Source: DATCRE01 sp964235605 (GTDB taxonomy: Bacteria > Bacteroidota > Bacteroidia > Cytophagales > Cyclobacteriaceae). Taken from it: 64,000 nt of DNA. Both the position numbers and the translations under genes were made by a program. The stretch lies in contig CAXSCR010000011.1 in NCBI GenBank assembly GCA_964235605.1, forward strand, positions 1-64,000. Direction: 5' to 3'. The notes beneath the pieces were generated by a model. The model did no database searches. It was not told the DNA's origin and saw only the letters and a program-made list of their open reading frames with translations. Positions 53,749-62,842 of the stretch are shown piece after piece (position 1 is the first letter of the stretch; every line of letters starts with the position of its first letter).

Positions 53749-54927
53749 CTATGGATTCGGCCTTTCTGAATGTGTGTGTGGTGTATGAATAAAAGTTTTA
53801 TTAGCACCTCTTAATTTAAAGAGCAGTAGAAACATCTTGAAAAAGATACTTGGCAACAATAAAATAGATCTAAGTAACTCCCAGCTGTAATAGCTTTTTG
53901 GTATAGCAAAGATCATTGATAATATACTCAAGGTGAATAGTGCAAGCCACACAAAAGGAGAGAAGTGTAAGTAAGCTGCAAAAATGAAACTTAGAATTGT
54001 AAAGATTGTGAGCATCCCCAAATTCAACAACCGTGGTAGCTGAATGTTTTTCAATATAGCACAGTTAAAAAAGTTAATGTTTCCTTTAAATAAGGCAGCA
54101 ACTCCTTCTATAAAATAGATGCGTAAATAAAGAAATTGACTTGATAGCCATCGGGTCCGCTGTTTTTCAAAAACTTCAGTGCTTTCTACTTTCTCATCAT
54201 ATACAATGGCGCCTTTTGCATAAAAGACTTTAATCCCACGTTTAATAAGATTTAATTCCATTTCTCTGTCGAATCCACCAATGTTGTTTTGTGATAGCAA
54301 AATTTCTTTAACCACAGCATATTCAAAGATCATCCCTGAACCAATTAAAGATGAAGACAAGCCCACCGTAACAGAGCCCTGGCGATAGATAAAGTTATTT
54401 ATAAGTTCACTTAAGCCATCAAGCAAAGCCATAGGCGTGTTCTTATTTTTAGCTGATCTTTGGCCTTGTACTGCTCTAAATCCGGCGGCGAAATATGAAT
54501 TCATCTTATCGAGGAAATTACTTTCCATAATATTATCTGCGTCTAAAATTAGCGCGCAATCGTAGTTATCACCAATAGCGGCCATGGCGCTATTAAGGGC
54601 TTTAACCTTTGTGCTTTTTTCAAAAGAAACTTCAATAACCTTAATCGGTAATTTACGAAGATTGTCAAGTGTGGTTGGCTTTAACGAGTCAGCAATAACA
54701 ACTACATCAAATTTATCAGCGGGATAATTCTGTTTAGTAGCACTTACTGCGACGTTGATAATAACTTGATCTTCCTTATAAGATGGTATAAGTACCGCGA
54801 TTTTTCTTTTATAAGCGTTAGAGGGAAGTGATCTATTTCTGTAGAATAGCCCCGCAAAGCTTAAAACAAACGAGTACAGCGAGACATAAGCAAAATAGGG
54901 AAGAATCACGAGTTCAATGTAGATCAT
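53749..54927 (-). CDS. Processive-type membrane GT2 glycosyltransferase
   Basis: The 392-residue protein has an N-terminal span (about 5-30), a GT-A catalytic part with IAVLIPSYKEDQVIINV, the LILDADNIME metal site and QRTRW (QxxRW motif), and about three C-terminal spans (about 285-375). QxxRW is typical of enzymes that polymerise or extend a glycan at the membrane (cellulose-synthase-like). It is preceded by a near-perfect 34-base palindrome that could attenuate read-through from the sugar transferase gene. Confidence 0.82.
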   Translation of the reverse strand: MIYIELVILPYFAYVSLYSFVLSFAGLFYRNRSLPSNAYKRKIAVLIPSYKEDQVIINVAVSATKQNYPADKFDVVVIADSLKPTTLDNLRKLPIKVIEVSFEKSTKVKALNSAMAAIGDNYDCALILDADNIMESNFLDKMNSYFAAGFRAVQGQRSAKNKNTPMALLDGLSELINNFIYRQGSVTVGLSSSLIGSGMIFEYAVVKEILLSQNNIGGFDREMELNLIKRGIKVFYAKGAIVYDEKVESTEVFEKQRTRWLSSQFLYLRIYFIEGVAALFKGNINFFNCAILKNIQLPRLLNLGMLTIFTILSFIFAAYLHFSPFVWLALFTLSILSMIFAIPKSYYSWELLRSILLLPSIFFKMFLLLFKLRGANKTFIHTPHTHSERPNP

Positions 54928-54957
54928 CTAATTGTTATTTAAACGGCTATAACATAA

Positions 54958-54991
54958 AACCGGAACACTAAATTAATTTAATGTTCCGGTT
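54958..54991 (-). terminator. Near-perfect 34-bp palindrome, partial terminator or attenuator
   Basis: A 10-bp stem (54958-54967 with 54982-54991) encloses a second palindrome (taaattaattta, 54969-54980), leaving one mismatched pair. It lies between the sugar transferase stop and the next GT2 start. The minus-strand exit has only a short T-rich stretch, so partial termination is more likely than complete termination. Confidence 0.5.
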
Positions 54992-55016
54992 CTGTTTATA
55001 TTCAAGTTGAATTAAC

Positions 55017-56129
55017 TTAAACTTTTTCTTTTTGAAGCAAGGCAGGGAATGTTGATAACATAATTTTAACATCTAGCCAAAACGAATTCTTCATTGCATA
55101 CTCCATATCTAAAGCTATTCTTTCTTCTTCAGACATGTTATCTTTGCCGCGTTTTGTTATTTGCCATAACCCTGTAATCCCAGCTGGAGCGAGGAATCTC
55201 CATGCAATTTGATCTTTTGTTAGTTTTTCAGCTTCATACAATGGTAATGGTCTATTACCTACTAAAGACATATCACCAATTAATACATTGAAAAGTTGTG
55301 GTATCTCATCCAAACTCGTGCTTCTTAAAAAGCCACCAAAGCGAGTAATACGTGGATCGTTTTTAATCTTAAAGAAAACACCCTTTTCACTATTCTCACT
55401 GTACTGATTTAAATGGGCTAATTTTTTTAACTCTGCGTCGGCACCAACGCGCATCGATCTGAATTTATAAAAGTTAAATATTTTATAACCTGTTCCCGCT
55501 CGCTTTGAAATATAAAATATAGGACCCTTAGATTCTAATTTAAGGATAACAGCAATCAGGATTAGCAATGGGGATAATGCAAGTAATGCAACTGAGCATA
55601 CGGCAATATCAAACGCCCTTTTTAATCCCCATATTTTTATTTTAGGAACATCGTCGAGATATGTTGGCGTAGCGTAGGGCTTATTACCACGTTGATTTTT
55701 ATAAACCTTTAGCTTTTTTATAAATTCTATGCGCTTTAAAAATGCATATGTAATAGAGCCGTAATGATATTCATCTAACCCAATACGAAGCGCAAGATCT
55801 TTCGCAGCTTGTTCAAATTTTGTTGTGTATAGTATTAACGGTACAGCTGCGCTTTTAGCTATTTCAGTAAGAAATGTAACGTTAACTGAAAGTTGTTCAG
55901 GGTTTATAATAACGGCATCAATATTCGAGGCATCATGTTTAAGTTGGTCAATTGCTTCTTGTATACTCGCGTTTATGAAAAATATTTCTTCCTGAATATA
56001 GTCATGTTCAGGAACGCTTAAACTATTATCAACCCTTAAAATATTTTTAGTAAAAGTTGTTGATTGAATTTTGGGTTGAGAAACCATTTGTATTGAATTT
56101 ACAAGAGGGTATTGTATAGCTATGTCCAT
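55017..56129 (-). CDS. Initiating sugar-phosphate transferase with N-terminal pseudo-receiver domain
   Basis: The 370-residue protein has a bacterial sugar transferase domain (about 165-370) with the membrane re-entrant helix near 170-192 and the catalytic motifs FYKFRSMRVGADAE, KNDPRITRFGGFLRSTSLDEIPQ and GNRPLP. It should load the first sugar phosphate of the repeat unit onto undecaprenyl phosphate. Residues about 45-142 look like a response-regulator receiver domain, but the phosphorylated Asp is replaced by Asn76 (VIINPEQ) and the conserved Lys is missing. It follows the receiver protein by one base, so both are expressed together. Confidence 0.85.
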   Translation of the reverse strand: MDIAIQYPLVNSIQMVSQPKIQSTTFTKNILRVDNSLSVPEHDYIQEEIFFINASIQEAIDQLKHDASNIDAVIINPEQLSVNVTFLTEIAKSAAVPLILYTTKFEQAAKDLALRIGLDEYHYGSITYAFLKRIEFIKKLKVYKNQRGNKPYATPTYLDDVPKIKIWGLKRAFDIAVCSVALLALSPLLILIAVILKLESKGPIFYISKRAGTGYKIFNFYKFRSMRVGADAELKKLAHLNQYSENSEKGVFFKIKNDPRITRFGGFLRSTSLDEIPQLFNVLIGDMSLVGNRPLPLYEAEKLTKDQIAWRFLAPAGITGLWQITKRGKDNMSEEERIALDMEYAMKNSFWLDVKIMLSTFPALLQKEKV

Positions 56130-56130
56130 A

Positions 56131-56520
56131 TTATTTTACATACATGTTTTGCCTTTTCGGATCTAATGCGCGTTGTACTTCGTCCAGTAAAGCCTGGGGT
56201 TCGAATGGTTTAACCAAGTAATTAAAAGCTCCGAGTTCTAGACACTGTTTACGTTTCGCAGAATCTTCAAAACCCGAAAGCATTATTACTGGTATATTCT
56301 TAAACAACCCGCTGCTACTTAAGTTCTCTAATAATTCTATGCCATCTAGGGATGGCATTTTGATATCAGAAATTATTAAGTCTGGGATGTTCCTATCAGA
56401 GAGCCACGACAATGCCTCCATTCCGTTGTTCATAATAATAACTTCGTACTTATTATGCAGGATTTTCTCTAAAAGCCAGCATAAAGGACTGTCATCTTCA
56501 ATGACTAATACCTTCTTCAT
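56131..56520 (-). CDS. Single-domain response regulator
   Basis: The 129-residue CheY-like receiver protein has the acidic pocket E8-D9-D10, phospho-acceptor Asp52 (ISDIKMPSLDG), Ser82 (MLSGF) and Lys104 (YLVKPFEP), all in place, and no output domain. It starts the gene pair with the initiating sugar transferase, whose N-terminus resembles a non-phosphorylatable receiver. It may signal by protein contact, perhaps with that pseudo-receiver. No cognate kinase is in the window. Confidence 0.9.
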   Translation of the reverse strand: MKKVLVIEDDSPLCWLLEKILHNKYEVIIMNNGMEALSWLSDRNIPDLIISDIKMPSLDGIELLENLSSSGLFKNIPVIMLSGFEDSAKRKQCLELGAFNYLVKPFEPQALLDEVQRALDPKRQNMYVK

Positions 56521-56610
56521 TGGTATAAAATTTAAATACCTAATTACGCCACTTTAAAGAACCAATTAAAAATGTGGGTGTACTTTAAAGCCATTCACTT
56601 ACAGACTTAA

Positions 56611-56618
56611 CAAAGTTA
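56611..56618 (-). promoter_or_regulatory. Candidate -7 box for the receiver/sugar-transferase cluster
   Basis: On the minus strand this is TAACTTTG, a perfect TAnnTTTG, about 90 bases before the receiver gene. No ideal -33 box is seen. Confidence 0.35.
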
Positions 56619-56728
56619 GTCAATATTCAGGTTAAAGGTAACCTGGATTTTCAAAATTATCCAAAAGATTGAACCGCTTCTAGTGAAACGATTAATCTCT
56701 ACCTATTAATTGAAGAACGTTATACTGT

Positions 56729-57859
56729 TTAAGAAGTCCTAAAATATTGTGCCATGAACAGGTTGATAGTTGCTTTTCTATCTATCTTCTCAGTATTTGT
56801 AAAAATAAATTTAGGACATGTAAGAATTTCTTTTGGAACCAGGTATTTCGAAATCGATTGTTTCAACTTTGCTAATACATTTCCCCAGTTTTCATCGGCT
56901 TTTCCCTCTGTAATTAAGATAAGTTTATTACCCAATGATGCGTCGGGAATTCCATGAATAAGGAACTTTTGTGTTATCTTATAAGAGCTGGCTATTTTTT
57001 CAAGTAATGCTTCTATTTCGTCAGGAATGACTTTAATGCCGCCTGTAATTATTATATTATCCCAACGGCCAAGCCATAGAAATCTATGGTCGTCTATAAT
57101 TTCTACAACATCATTTGTAGTTATCTTTTCAGTCAAATATGGGGATTCTATAACTAAGCATTGTCGGTCGTCTAGGTGAATTTTTATACCGGGTAAAACT
57201 TTGAAGAAATGTTCCGGTGAAGGTCCATTCAACCGTTGTAGTGCAATGTGTGATACAGTTTCTGTCATGCCATACGTTGCAAAAACAGGTGCATTAATTT
57301 TGTTCAATGAGTTTTTAATTGAAGCATTAATGGCGGCACCTCCAATAAGTATAGCCTTAGTATGGTCTAATTGGGATAAGTGCTCATTGGACTTTAAAAT
57401 GGCCTCAATTTGCAATGGTACTAGTGCGATAAAATGAAAAGTGTTTGTGTTTTTTGCCAATGGATTGGACGTTGGATCAACAGCAACTATTTTCATATTA
57501 CCGGTTAGCGCCCTTGCTAACATCATTTTCCCTGCAATGTAATTTGTATTAAGACATACAAACGCAATATCTTCCTTACCAAGCCCCAGAGCAACTATCG
57601 TCATGCGTGCGCTGTGCTCCATTTGCTGACGTGTAATGATTATTTTTTTTGGTAAACCTGTTGAACCACTGGTATTGATTGTAAAGCGTTCTGTATGGGT
57701 TAACCAGGCCTTAATAAACGCAATCGTTTGATCCTCAAATTCAGAATGTGTAGAAATATCTCCCGAAAGTATGTCTTGGATTTCTACAACTCTTCCGTTG
57801 AGTAAAAGGGATTTACATGAATACGTTAAATCACTCACATAATACGCGTTTGATAGCAT
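56729..57859 (-). CDS. menE: o-Succinylbenzoate--CoA ligase (MenE)
   Basis: The 376-residue acyl-adenylating enzyme has the AMP-binding loop TSGSTGLPKKIII near residue 100, FATYGMTETVSHIA near the middle, and the C-terminal hinge LGRWDNIIITGGIKV. It activates o-succinylbenzoate with ATP and CoA for ring closure by MenB. The length is somewhat short for the family but normal for Bacteroidota. Its start overlaps the stop of menB by one base. The operon lacks menC between menB and menE. Confidence 0.88.
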   Translation of the reverse strand: MLSNAYYVSDLTYSCKSLLLNGRVVEIQDILSGDISTHSEFEDQTIAFIKAWLTHTERFTINTSGSTGLPKKIIITRQQMEHSARMTIVALGLGKEDIAFVCLNTNYIAGKMMLARALTGNMKIVAVDPTSNPLAKNTNTFHFIALVPLQIEAILKSNEHLSQLDHTKAILIGGAAINASIKNSLNKINAPVFATYGMTETVSHIALQRLNGPSPEHFFKVLPGIKIHLDDRQCLVIESPYLTEKITTNDVVEIIDDHRFLWLGRWDNIIITGGIKVIPDEIEALLEKIASSYKITQKFLIHGIPDASLGNKLILITEGKADENWGNVLAKLKQSISKYLVPKEILTCPKFIFTNTEKIDRKATINLFMAQYFRTS

Positions 57860-58683
57860 TATGGGAATTTTGGATACTTAGAAAAATCGGGATCGCGCTT
57901 TTCAAGAAACGCATTTTTTCCCTCTTTCGCTTCTTCGCTTAAATAATATAAAAGTGTCGCGTTTCCTGCTAGTTCTTGAATTCCCGCTTGCCCATCTAAT
58001 TCCGCATTGAAAGAACTCTTCAGCATACGCAACGCTAGCGGACTTTTTAGAATTATTTTATTGGCCCATTCCACGTATGTTTCTTCAAGCATATCTAAGG
58101 GTACCACTTTGTTTACTAATCCCATATCTAGCGCTTCTTTTGCATCGTACTGATCGCACAGAAACCAAATTTCTCGTGCTTTCTTTTGACCAACTATACG
58201 CGCCAAATAAGAAGCACCAAATCCACCATCAAAGCTGCCCACTTTTGGGCCTGTTTGCCCAAACCGCGCATTTTCAGCTGCAATGGTGAGATCACACACT
58301 ACGTGTAAAACGTGGCCACCACCAATCGCCCATCCGGCAACGGCTGCAATTACAGGTTTAGGAATTGAACGTATTATTTTTTGAAGATCAAGTACATTTA
58401 AGCGAGGTATTGAATCACCGCCGATATAACCGCCATGACCTCTTACACTTTGATCGCCACCACTGCAAAATGCTTTACCACCTTCGCCAGTAAGTATAAT
58501 TACACGAATATCAGCATCCTCACGACAGATGTTCATCGCATCTATCATTTCGGTTACAGTAAGTGGCGTAAATGCATTGTGCACTTCGGGCCTGTTTATA
58601 CTTATGCGGGCGATGCCATTGTATTTATGAAATAGAATTTCTTTATACTGAATAACTGTTTCCCAAGGATATTTATAGGTCAT
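57859..58683 (-). CDS. menB: 1,4-Dihydroxy-2-naphthoyl-CoA synthase (MenB)
   Basis: The 274-residue crotonase-fold enzyme has the MenB-specific ILTGEGGKAFCSGGDQSVRG segment and the VAGWAIGGGHVLHVVCDLTIA segment, plus GASYLARIVGQKKAREIWFL and the C-terminal tail RDPDFSKYPKFP. It closes the second ring of the naphthoquinone. Its start lies inside the end of menD (11-base overlap). Confidence 0.93.
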   Translation of the reverse strand: MTYKYPWETVIQYKEILFHKYNGIARISINRPEVHNAFTPLTVTEMIDAMNICREDADIRVIILTGEGGKAFCSGGDQSVRGHGGYIGGDSIPRLNVLDLQKIIRSIPKPVIAAVAGWAIGGGHVLHVVCDLTIAAENARFGQTGPKVGSFDGGFGASYLARIVGQKKAREIWFLCDQYDAKEALDMGLVNKVVPLDMLEETYVEWANKIILKSPLALRMLKSSFNAELDGQAGIQELAGNATLLYYLSEEAKEGKNAFLEKRDPDFSKYPKFP

Positions 58684-60403
58684 AACAATCTTTTATTTGC
58701 TGTTTAAAATTATCAAATATGTTTTTGTTTGTAGCTGCGTTTGATTCTAATTCTAGAATTTTTGTATTTCCATCAAAGTCAAAAAAGTCTTTAAGTAAAT
58801 TTTTTAGTTTACGTCTATTATCAAGTTTCAAATACGCAAACTCAAAGTCCTCACACAGCTTTTTAGCTGTAAGCTTTTGTTTAGTGACAAAGTATTCATC
58901 AGATTCTGGTACTGATGCAGGCCCATCAATCATTTTAAAGATTAAGCCACCATGATTATTAAGTAAAACAATACGTAAGTTTGGCAACGGATAATTGTGC
59001 CAGAAAGCATTTCTATCGTAGAAAAATGCAAGGTCGCCTGTTATAAGAATATTGGCATTATCGTTTGTAAGGCAATGGCCTACCGCTGTGCTTGAGCATC
59101 CATCAATTCCGCTTGTTCCTCTATTAGAATAAACTTTGACATTATTCTTATGGGCTTCAAGTCCAATTAAATTTCCATAACGTACACTCATGCTGTTTGC
59201 CAGATGTAGATTGCAATTTGTAGGAAGATTTTTTAAGACTTCATATACAACTTCTAATTCTGCTAATTCACTTTGCGGAAAGAAGTTTTCGATACTTCGA
59301 ATTACTTTACGCTCAGCAATCTCCCATAGTTTTTGGTAGTTGTTTTGTTTTTGACTTTCAAAATTCTCAATCGATGATATGGAAGTAAGAAAATCAAAGA
59401 AGGAGCGAGGGGCTATATGAAATATTTGGGTAATACTCTGAAATGGATCGGCCGCTACTCCTGCTGGTTGAATATGCCAATGTGCTTTAGGTGTATGCTT
59501 TCGCAGAAAGAGTTTTAAATGTTTTGATAGAACGGATTTACCAAATGTGATTAATAAGTCTGGTTGCAAACTTTTTTTTACACTTTCTTTTGCTTGTTCT
59601 AAAAAAATATCAGCATGCCGCACTAGGTTTTCGATAGGGTGCAGATTTGTAATAATATCACCCGTTATGGGGATGTGATGATGTTTGTTAAAACTGTTTA
59701 GCGCATGAATAAATTGGTCATCATAGTCATATTGCCCGCCAACAATTAGAATCTTAGTATACTTTGGCCACGCGGCTTTAATATCTTTTTTCTGCTCTTC
59801 TGATAAGTCATAAGATGCATGTTGCTCACGCATGACTCTTATATTGTCTGTAAAGACAATAGTTTCATTTTTATCAGGATAAAGCGGTTCACGAAACGGC
59901 GCATTGATATGCACAGGGCCACATGGTTCTTGTAATGATAAATTGATGGCATCGTTTACAATTCTATTAATTGCCCATAAGCTGTCATGATGATCATAAT
60001 CTTGCGGAAGTTGGAAGGACTTCTTTACATGTTTTCCGAAAATTTCCATTTGGTGAATGGTCTGACCGTCATGTTGCGCAATCCATTCTGAGGGTCTGTC
60101 TGCAGTAAATATAATCAGTGGAACTTGGCTGAAATAAGCTTCTGCTATGGCGGGTGCAAAATTATAGACAGCTGTTCCTGAAGTGCAAAGTAAAATAGCG
60201 GGTTGGAGTGTTTGTTGTGCGATGCCTAATGCTATAAAAGCGGCGCTTCTTTCGTCACTAAATGTACGTGTGTTTATCTTTGGGTGTCTTACAAAAGCTA
60301 GTGCTAATGGAGCACAGCGTGAGCCTGGACATAGTACAGCTTGGTTAATATTTTTTGCAGCGCAAAGTTCTGCAATGTCGTAAATAGGTTGGTACCTGCT
60401 CAT
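58673..60403 (-). CDS. menD: SEPHCHC synthase (MenD)
   Basis: The 576-residue thiamine-diphosphate enzyme has the MenD N-terminus NQAVLCPGSRCAPLALAF with the conserved GSR motif, FSDERSAAFIALG, LCTSGTAVYNFAPAIAEA and the C-terminal TPP site ITGDLAFFYDRNAFWHN. It joins 2-oxoglutarate-derived succinic semialdehyde to isochorismate. It ends by overlapping menB and starts 47 bases after the menF stop. Confidence 0.93.
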   Translation of the reverse strand: MSRYQPIYDIAELCAAKNINQAVLCPGSRCAPLALAFVRHPKINTRTFSDERSAAFIALGIAQQTLQPAILLCTSGTAVYNFAPAIAEAYFSQVPLIIFTADRPSEWIAQHDGQTIHQMEIFGKHVKKSFQLPQDYDHHDSLWAINRIVNDAINLSLQEPCGPVHINAPFREPLYPDKNETIVFTDNIRVMREQHASYDLSEEQKKDIKAAWPKYTKILIVGGQYDYDDQFIHALNSFNKHHHIPITGDIITNLHPIENLVRHADIFLEQAKESVKKSLQPDLLITFGKSVLSKHLKLFLRKHTPKAHWHIQPAGVAADPFQSITQIFHIAPRSFFDFLTSISSIENFESQKQNNYQKLWEIAERKVIRSIENFFPQSELAELEVVYEVLKNLPTNCNLHLANSMSVRYGNLIGLEAHKNNVKVYSNRGTSGIDGCSSTAVGHCLTNDNANILITGDLAFFYDRNAFWHNYPLPNLRIVLLNNHGGLIFKMIDGPASVPESDEYFVTKQKLTAKKLCEDFEFAYLKLDNRRKLKNLLKDFFDFDGNTKILELESNAATNKNIFDNFKQQIKDCYDL

Positions 60404-60450
60404 CAGTTACTAATAGGATAGGTGCTCATGACGCAATATAGCATTGTACG

Positions 60451-61671
60451 TCATTCAATAATAACACTTAAAAGTGTATTCAATTTAAGTTCAGTTTCAT
60501 TCCATTCTTCTTCAGGAATAGAATCGCCTGTAATGCCTGCTCCAGCATATAGGATAGCATGTTTGCTAAATAATTGCATGCAGCGAATATTTACAAAAAT
60601 GCTTGTGTTGTTATTCATGTTTACGGGACCAAGATACCCTGAATAGAATTCACGGTCATAGCCTTCGTTATTTTTTATAAAACTCAACGCTGCTTCTAAG
60701 GGCATTCCGCAAACGGCGGAAGTGGGATGTAGTAACTGCAGCATAGTTGAACCAAGCAATGGAAGATTGGTGGTTTTTATATCAACAGTAAAGTCTGATT
60801 TTAGATGCATTAAATTTCCGGCTACTACTGTTTTTGGTCCGTGTTCTTCATATTCACGAAGTCTTATTTTTTTAAAGCAGCTAATAATGTAGCGTCCGAC
60901 AAGCGCTTGTTCTTCAATTTCTTTTTGCGTCCAGGCAACTGATTTTAAATTTATTTGGTCGTGATAGGCTTTGGTGCCGGCAAGTGCCACTGTTTTGAAA
61001 ATGGTTTTATCTTGAAGACACATCAACACTTCCGGAGTTGCTCCAAGCCAGCTTCCTACGCCTGGAATGCGGACAAAGGAAACCAACGCATTTGGATAGG
61101 TGTTACAAAGTTTTTGAAAAACCTTAAGTACATTGAAGTCATAGGCTAATGTAATTAACTTGGTTCTTGAAATGACTACTTTTTCAAACGTGCCTGTTTC
61201 AATTCCATGTAGGCTGCTGGTAACTATATCTTTAAAAAATGATTGATCTGTTTCACTCGTTTCAGAGTTGGCGTGATTTAGCGTGCTTAATGTTTTTAGG
61301 GCGTATTTATAATTATCCTTTAACCAACTATCCCCATCCTGGCCTGAAGCTATTCGTGATGATTTTATTTCTCCGGCATCGAAAGAAAAGGATAAGTCGG
61401 TAGGTAAAAAAACGCTTTCTTTATCTTTATCATAAGGTGCAAAAATAAATCCTTCAGACAACTCTTCTATCCGATAATCCCTCTTAACAAATTGATGCTT
61501 ATGTGATAGAATGATGTGTTTGCAAGTTTGGTTAGGCAAACGCCATAGTGCAATTGAAAAATTGTTATCTGCACCATAATTTAATAGAAAAGAGAGTAAT
61601 TCAGATTCTGATAGTTTTTCAGCTTTGGCTGAAGTAGATGTGCTCATTGTCAGGCGTAAATCTTCTATCAA
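60451..61671 (-). CDS. menF: Isochorismate synthase (MenF-type)
   Basis: The 406-residue chorismate-binding enzyme has GSWLGATPEVLM, TVALAGTKAYHDQI, the metal/active-site block LHPTSAVCGMPLEAALSFI and the final ILYAGAGITGDSIPEEEW. It isomerises chorismate to isochorismate, feeding MenD. The start overlaps the end of the thioesterase gene by four bases. A related siderophore-type enzyme (EntC) is possible, but operon context supports menaquinone. A hairpin overlaps the stop codon (about 60428-60454). Confidence 0.88.
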   Translation of the reverse strand: MIEDLRLTMSTSTSAKAEKLSESELLSFLLNYGADNNFSIALWRLPNQTCKHIILSHKHQFVKRDYRIEELSEGFIFAPYDKDKESVFLPTDLSFSFDAGEIKSSRIASGQDGDSWLKDNYKYALKTLSTLNHANSETSETDQSFFKDIVTSSLHGIETGTFEKVVISRTKLITLAYDFNVLKVFQKLCNTYPNALVSFVRIPGVGSWLGATPEVLMCLQDKTIFKTVALAGTKAYHDQINLKSVAWTQKEIEEQALVGRYIISCFKKIRLREYEEHGPKTVVAGNLMHLKSDFTVDIKTTNLPLLGSTMLQLLHPTSAVCGMPLEAALSFIKNNEGYDREFYSGYLGPVNMNNNTSIFVNIRCMQLFSKHAILYAGAGITGDSIPEEEWNETELKLNTLLSVIIE

Positions 61672-62096
61672 ATTTTCTTATCTAGTACGGCTATAGTAAT
61701 TCTACTTACGCACACTAATTCATCTTGTTCGTCTGTAATTTTGATTTCCCAAACTTGTGTTTTCTTTCCAACATGTAAAGGTTTTGCAGTTCCTGAAACA
61801 AACCCACTGCGGACACCGCGTAAGTGATTTGCATTTATCTCCAGCCCAACACAAAATTGTTTTGTGGTATCGATGCAACATGTCGCGGCAACGCTACCTA
61901 ACGTTTCTGCTAAGGCAACAGATGCCCCGCCGTGCAGTAGGCCCATGGGTTGATGTGTTCGTTTATCTACGGGCATTTTAGCTACGAGGAAATCATCACC
62001 AACGGCTGTAAACACAATGCCGATAGCCTCAGCCAATGTATTTTTTGCAAAACTATTGAGTGTTTCAATGTTTACTTCCGACTTAAAAATTCCCAT
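61668..62096 (-). CDS. PaaI-family hotdog thioesterase, probable DHNA-CoA hydrolase
   Basis: The 142-residue single hotdog-fold protein has the active-site segment PMGLLHGGASVALAETLGS, with the HGG turn and the catalytic Glu, and a second strand KTQVWEIKITD. Its position as the first gene of the men unit, overlapping menF by four bases, suggests that it releases 1,4-dihydroxy-2-naphthoate from CoA after MenB. That would fill the MenI role; the family alone would also allow phenylacetyl-CoA-type substrates. Confidence 0.8.
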   Translation of the reverse strand: MGIFKSEVNIETLNSFAKNTLAEAIGIVFTAVGDDFLVAKMPVDKRTHQPMGLLHGGASVALAETLGSVAATCCIDTTKQFCVGLEINANHLRGVRSGFVSGTAKPLHVGKKTQVWEIKITDEQDELVCVSRITIAVLDKKI

Positions 62097-62218
62097 GCAA
62101 TACTTATTAGGTAATCGTTATTTCTATACATACACAAACAATATTTGCCAAACTATAAGGTGAGTTGGACAATAACTGGTAGCGATTAGCTATACTTGCG
62201 CCCAAAAATAACGGAAAA

Positions 62219-62842
62219 TTGAGCAGCAAAAAAATTTACCTGGTACGCCACGGACAGACAGATTTTAACCTTAGGGGTATCGTACAAGGAAGTGGAGTGG
62301 ATAGTGATCTCAATGATTATGGCAGGGCCCAAGCCAAGGCTTTCTATGAAATGTATCGCCACATTCCGTTTGATAGAGTCTACACATCCGTTTTAAAAAG
62401 GAGCCAGCAATCCGTTGAAGCCTTTGTAGAACTTGGGGTATCAACTAAGGCGCTTATCGGCTTAAATGAAATAAGCTGGGGTACAAAGGAAGGTCATTCT
62501 ATAACACCTGAAGAAGATGCCTATTACCATTACATGATAACACAGTGGCAGGAAGGCAACACATCACATAAAATTGAGGATGGTGAAAGTCCTGACGACG
62601 TGGTTGTGCGAATGAAGCCCGCCGTTGACTACATCCTTAATCAATCACACGAAAAGACGATTTTAGTTTGTATGCACGGAAGGGCAATTAGGATACTGCT
62701 ATGCTATCTTCTTAATTTGTCTTTAAAGAACATGGATACGTTCGAACACCAAAACCTTGGTCTCTATTTATTGGATTACACCGATTCTAAATTCACTATT
62801 GAGAAATATAATGATGGCGCTCACTTGGCCTTATTAAGTTGA
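62219..62842 (+). CDS. Histidine phosphatase-family protein (TTG start)
   Basis: This 207-residue phosphatase/mutase superfamily protein has the catalytic RHG (YLVRHGQTDFNLRG, His11), a Glu at LNEISWGTKEG and a second His near 153 (LVCMHGRAIRIL). No ATG exists upstream of the RHG motif in frame, so TTG at 62219 is the likely start, preceded by a TATACTTG -7-like box (62191-62198). The substrate is unknown; relatives include broad phosphatases and phosphoglycerate mutases. Its end overlaps the convergent TPR gene by 22 bases. Confidence 0.82.
   Translation: MSSKKIYLVRHGQTDFNLRGIVQGSGVDSDLNDYGRAQAKAFYEMYRHIPFDRVYTSVLKRSQQSVEAFVELGVSTKALIGLNEISWGTKEGHSITPEEDAYYHYMITQWQEGNTSHKIEDGESPDDVVVRMKPAVDYILNQSHEKTILVCMHGRAIRILLCYLLNLSLKNMDTFEHQNLGLYLLDYTDSKFTIEKYNDGAHLALLS

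Noticed and set aside
43174..56589. Shared 13-mer ggtgtactttaaa upstream of the genes starting at 43142 and 56520
   Set aside because: Exact 13-base matches between two places in a 64-kb AT-rich sequence are expected by chance; spacing to the starts differs (32 and 57 bases).
60428..60454. Hairpin overlapping the menF stop
   Set aside because: A short, interrupted stem (6 and 4 pairs with a bulge); no T-run, so no function is claimed.
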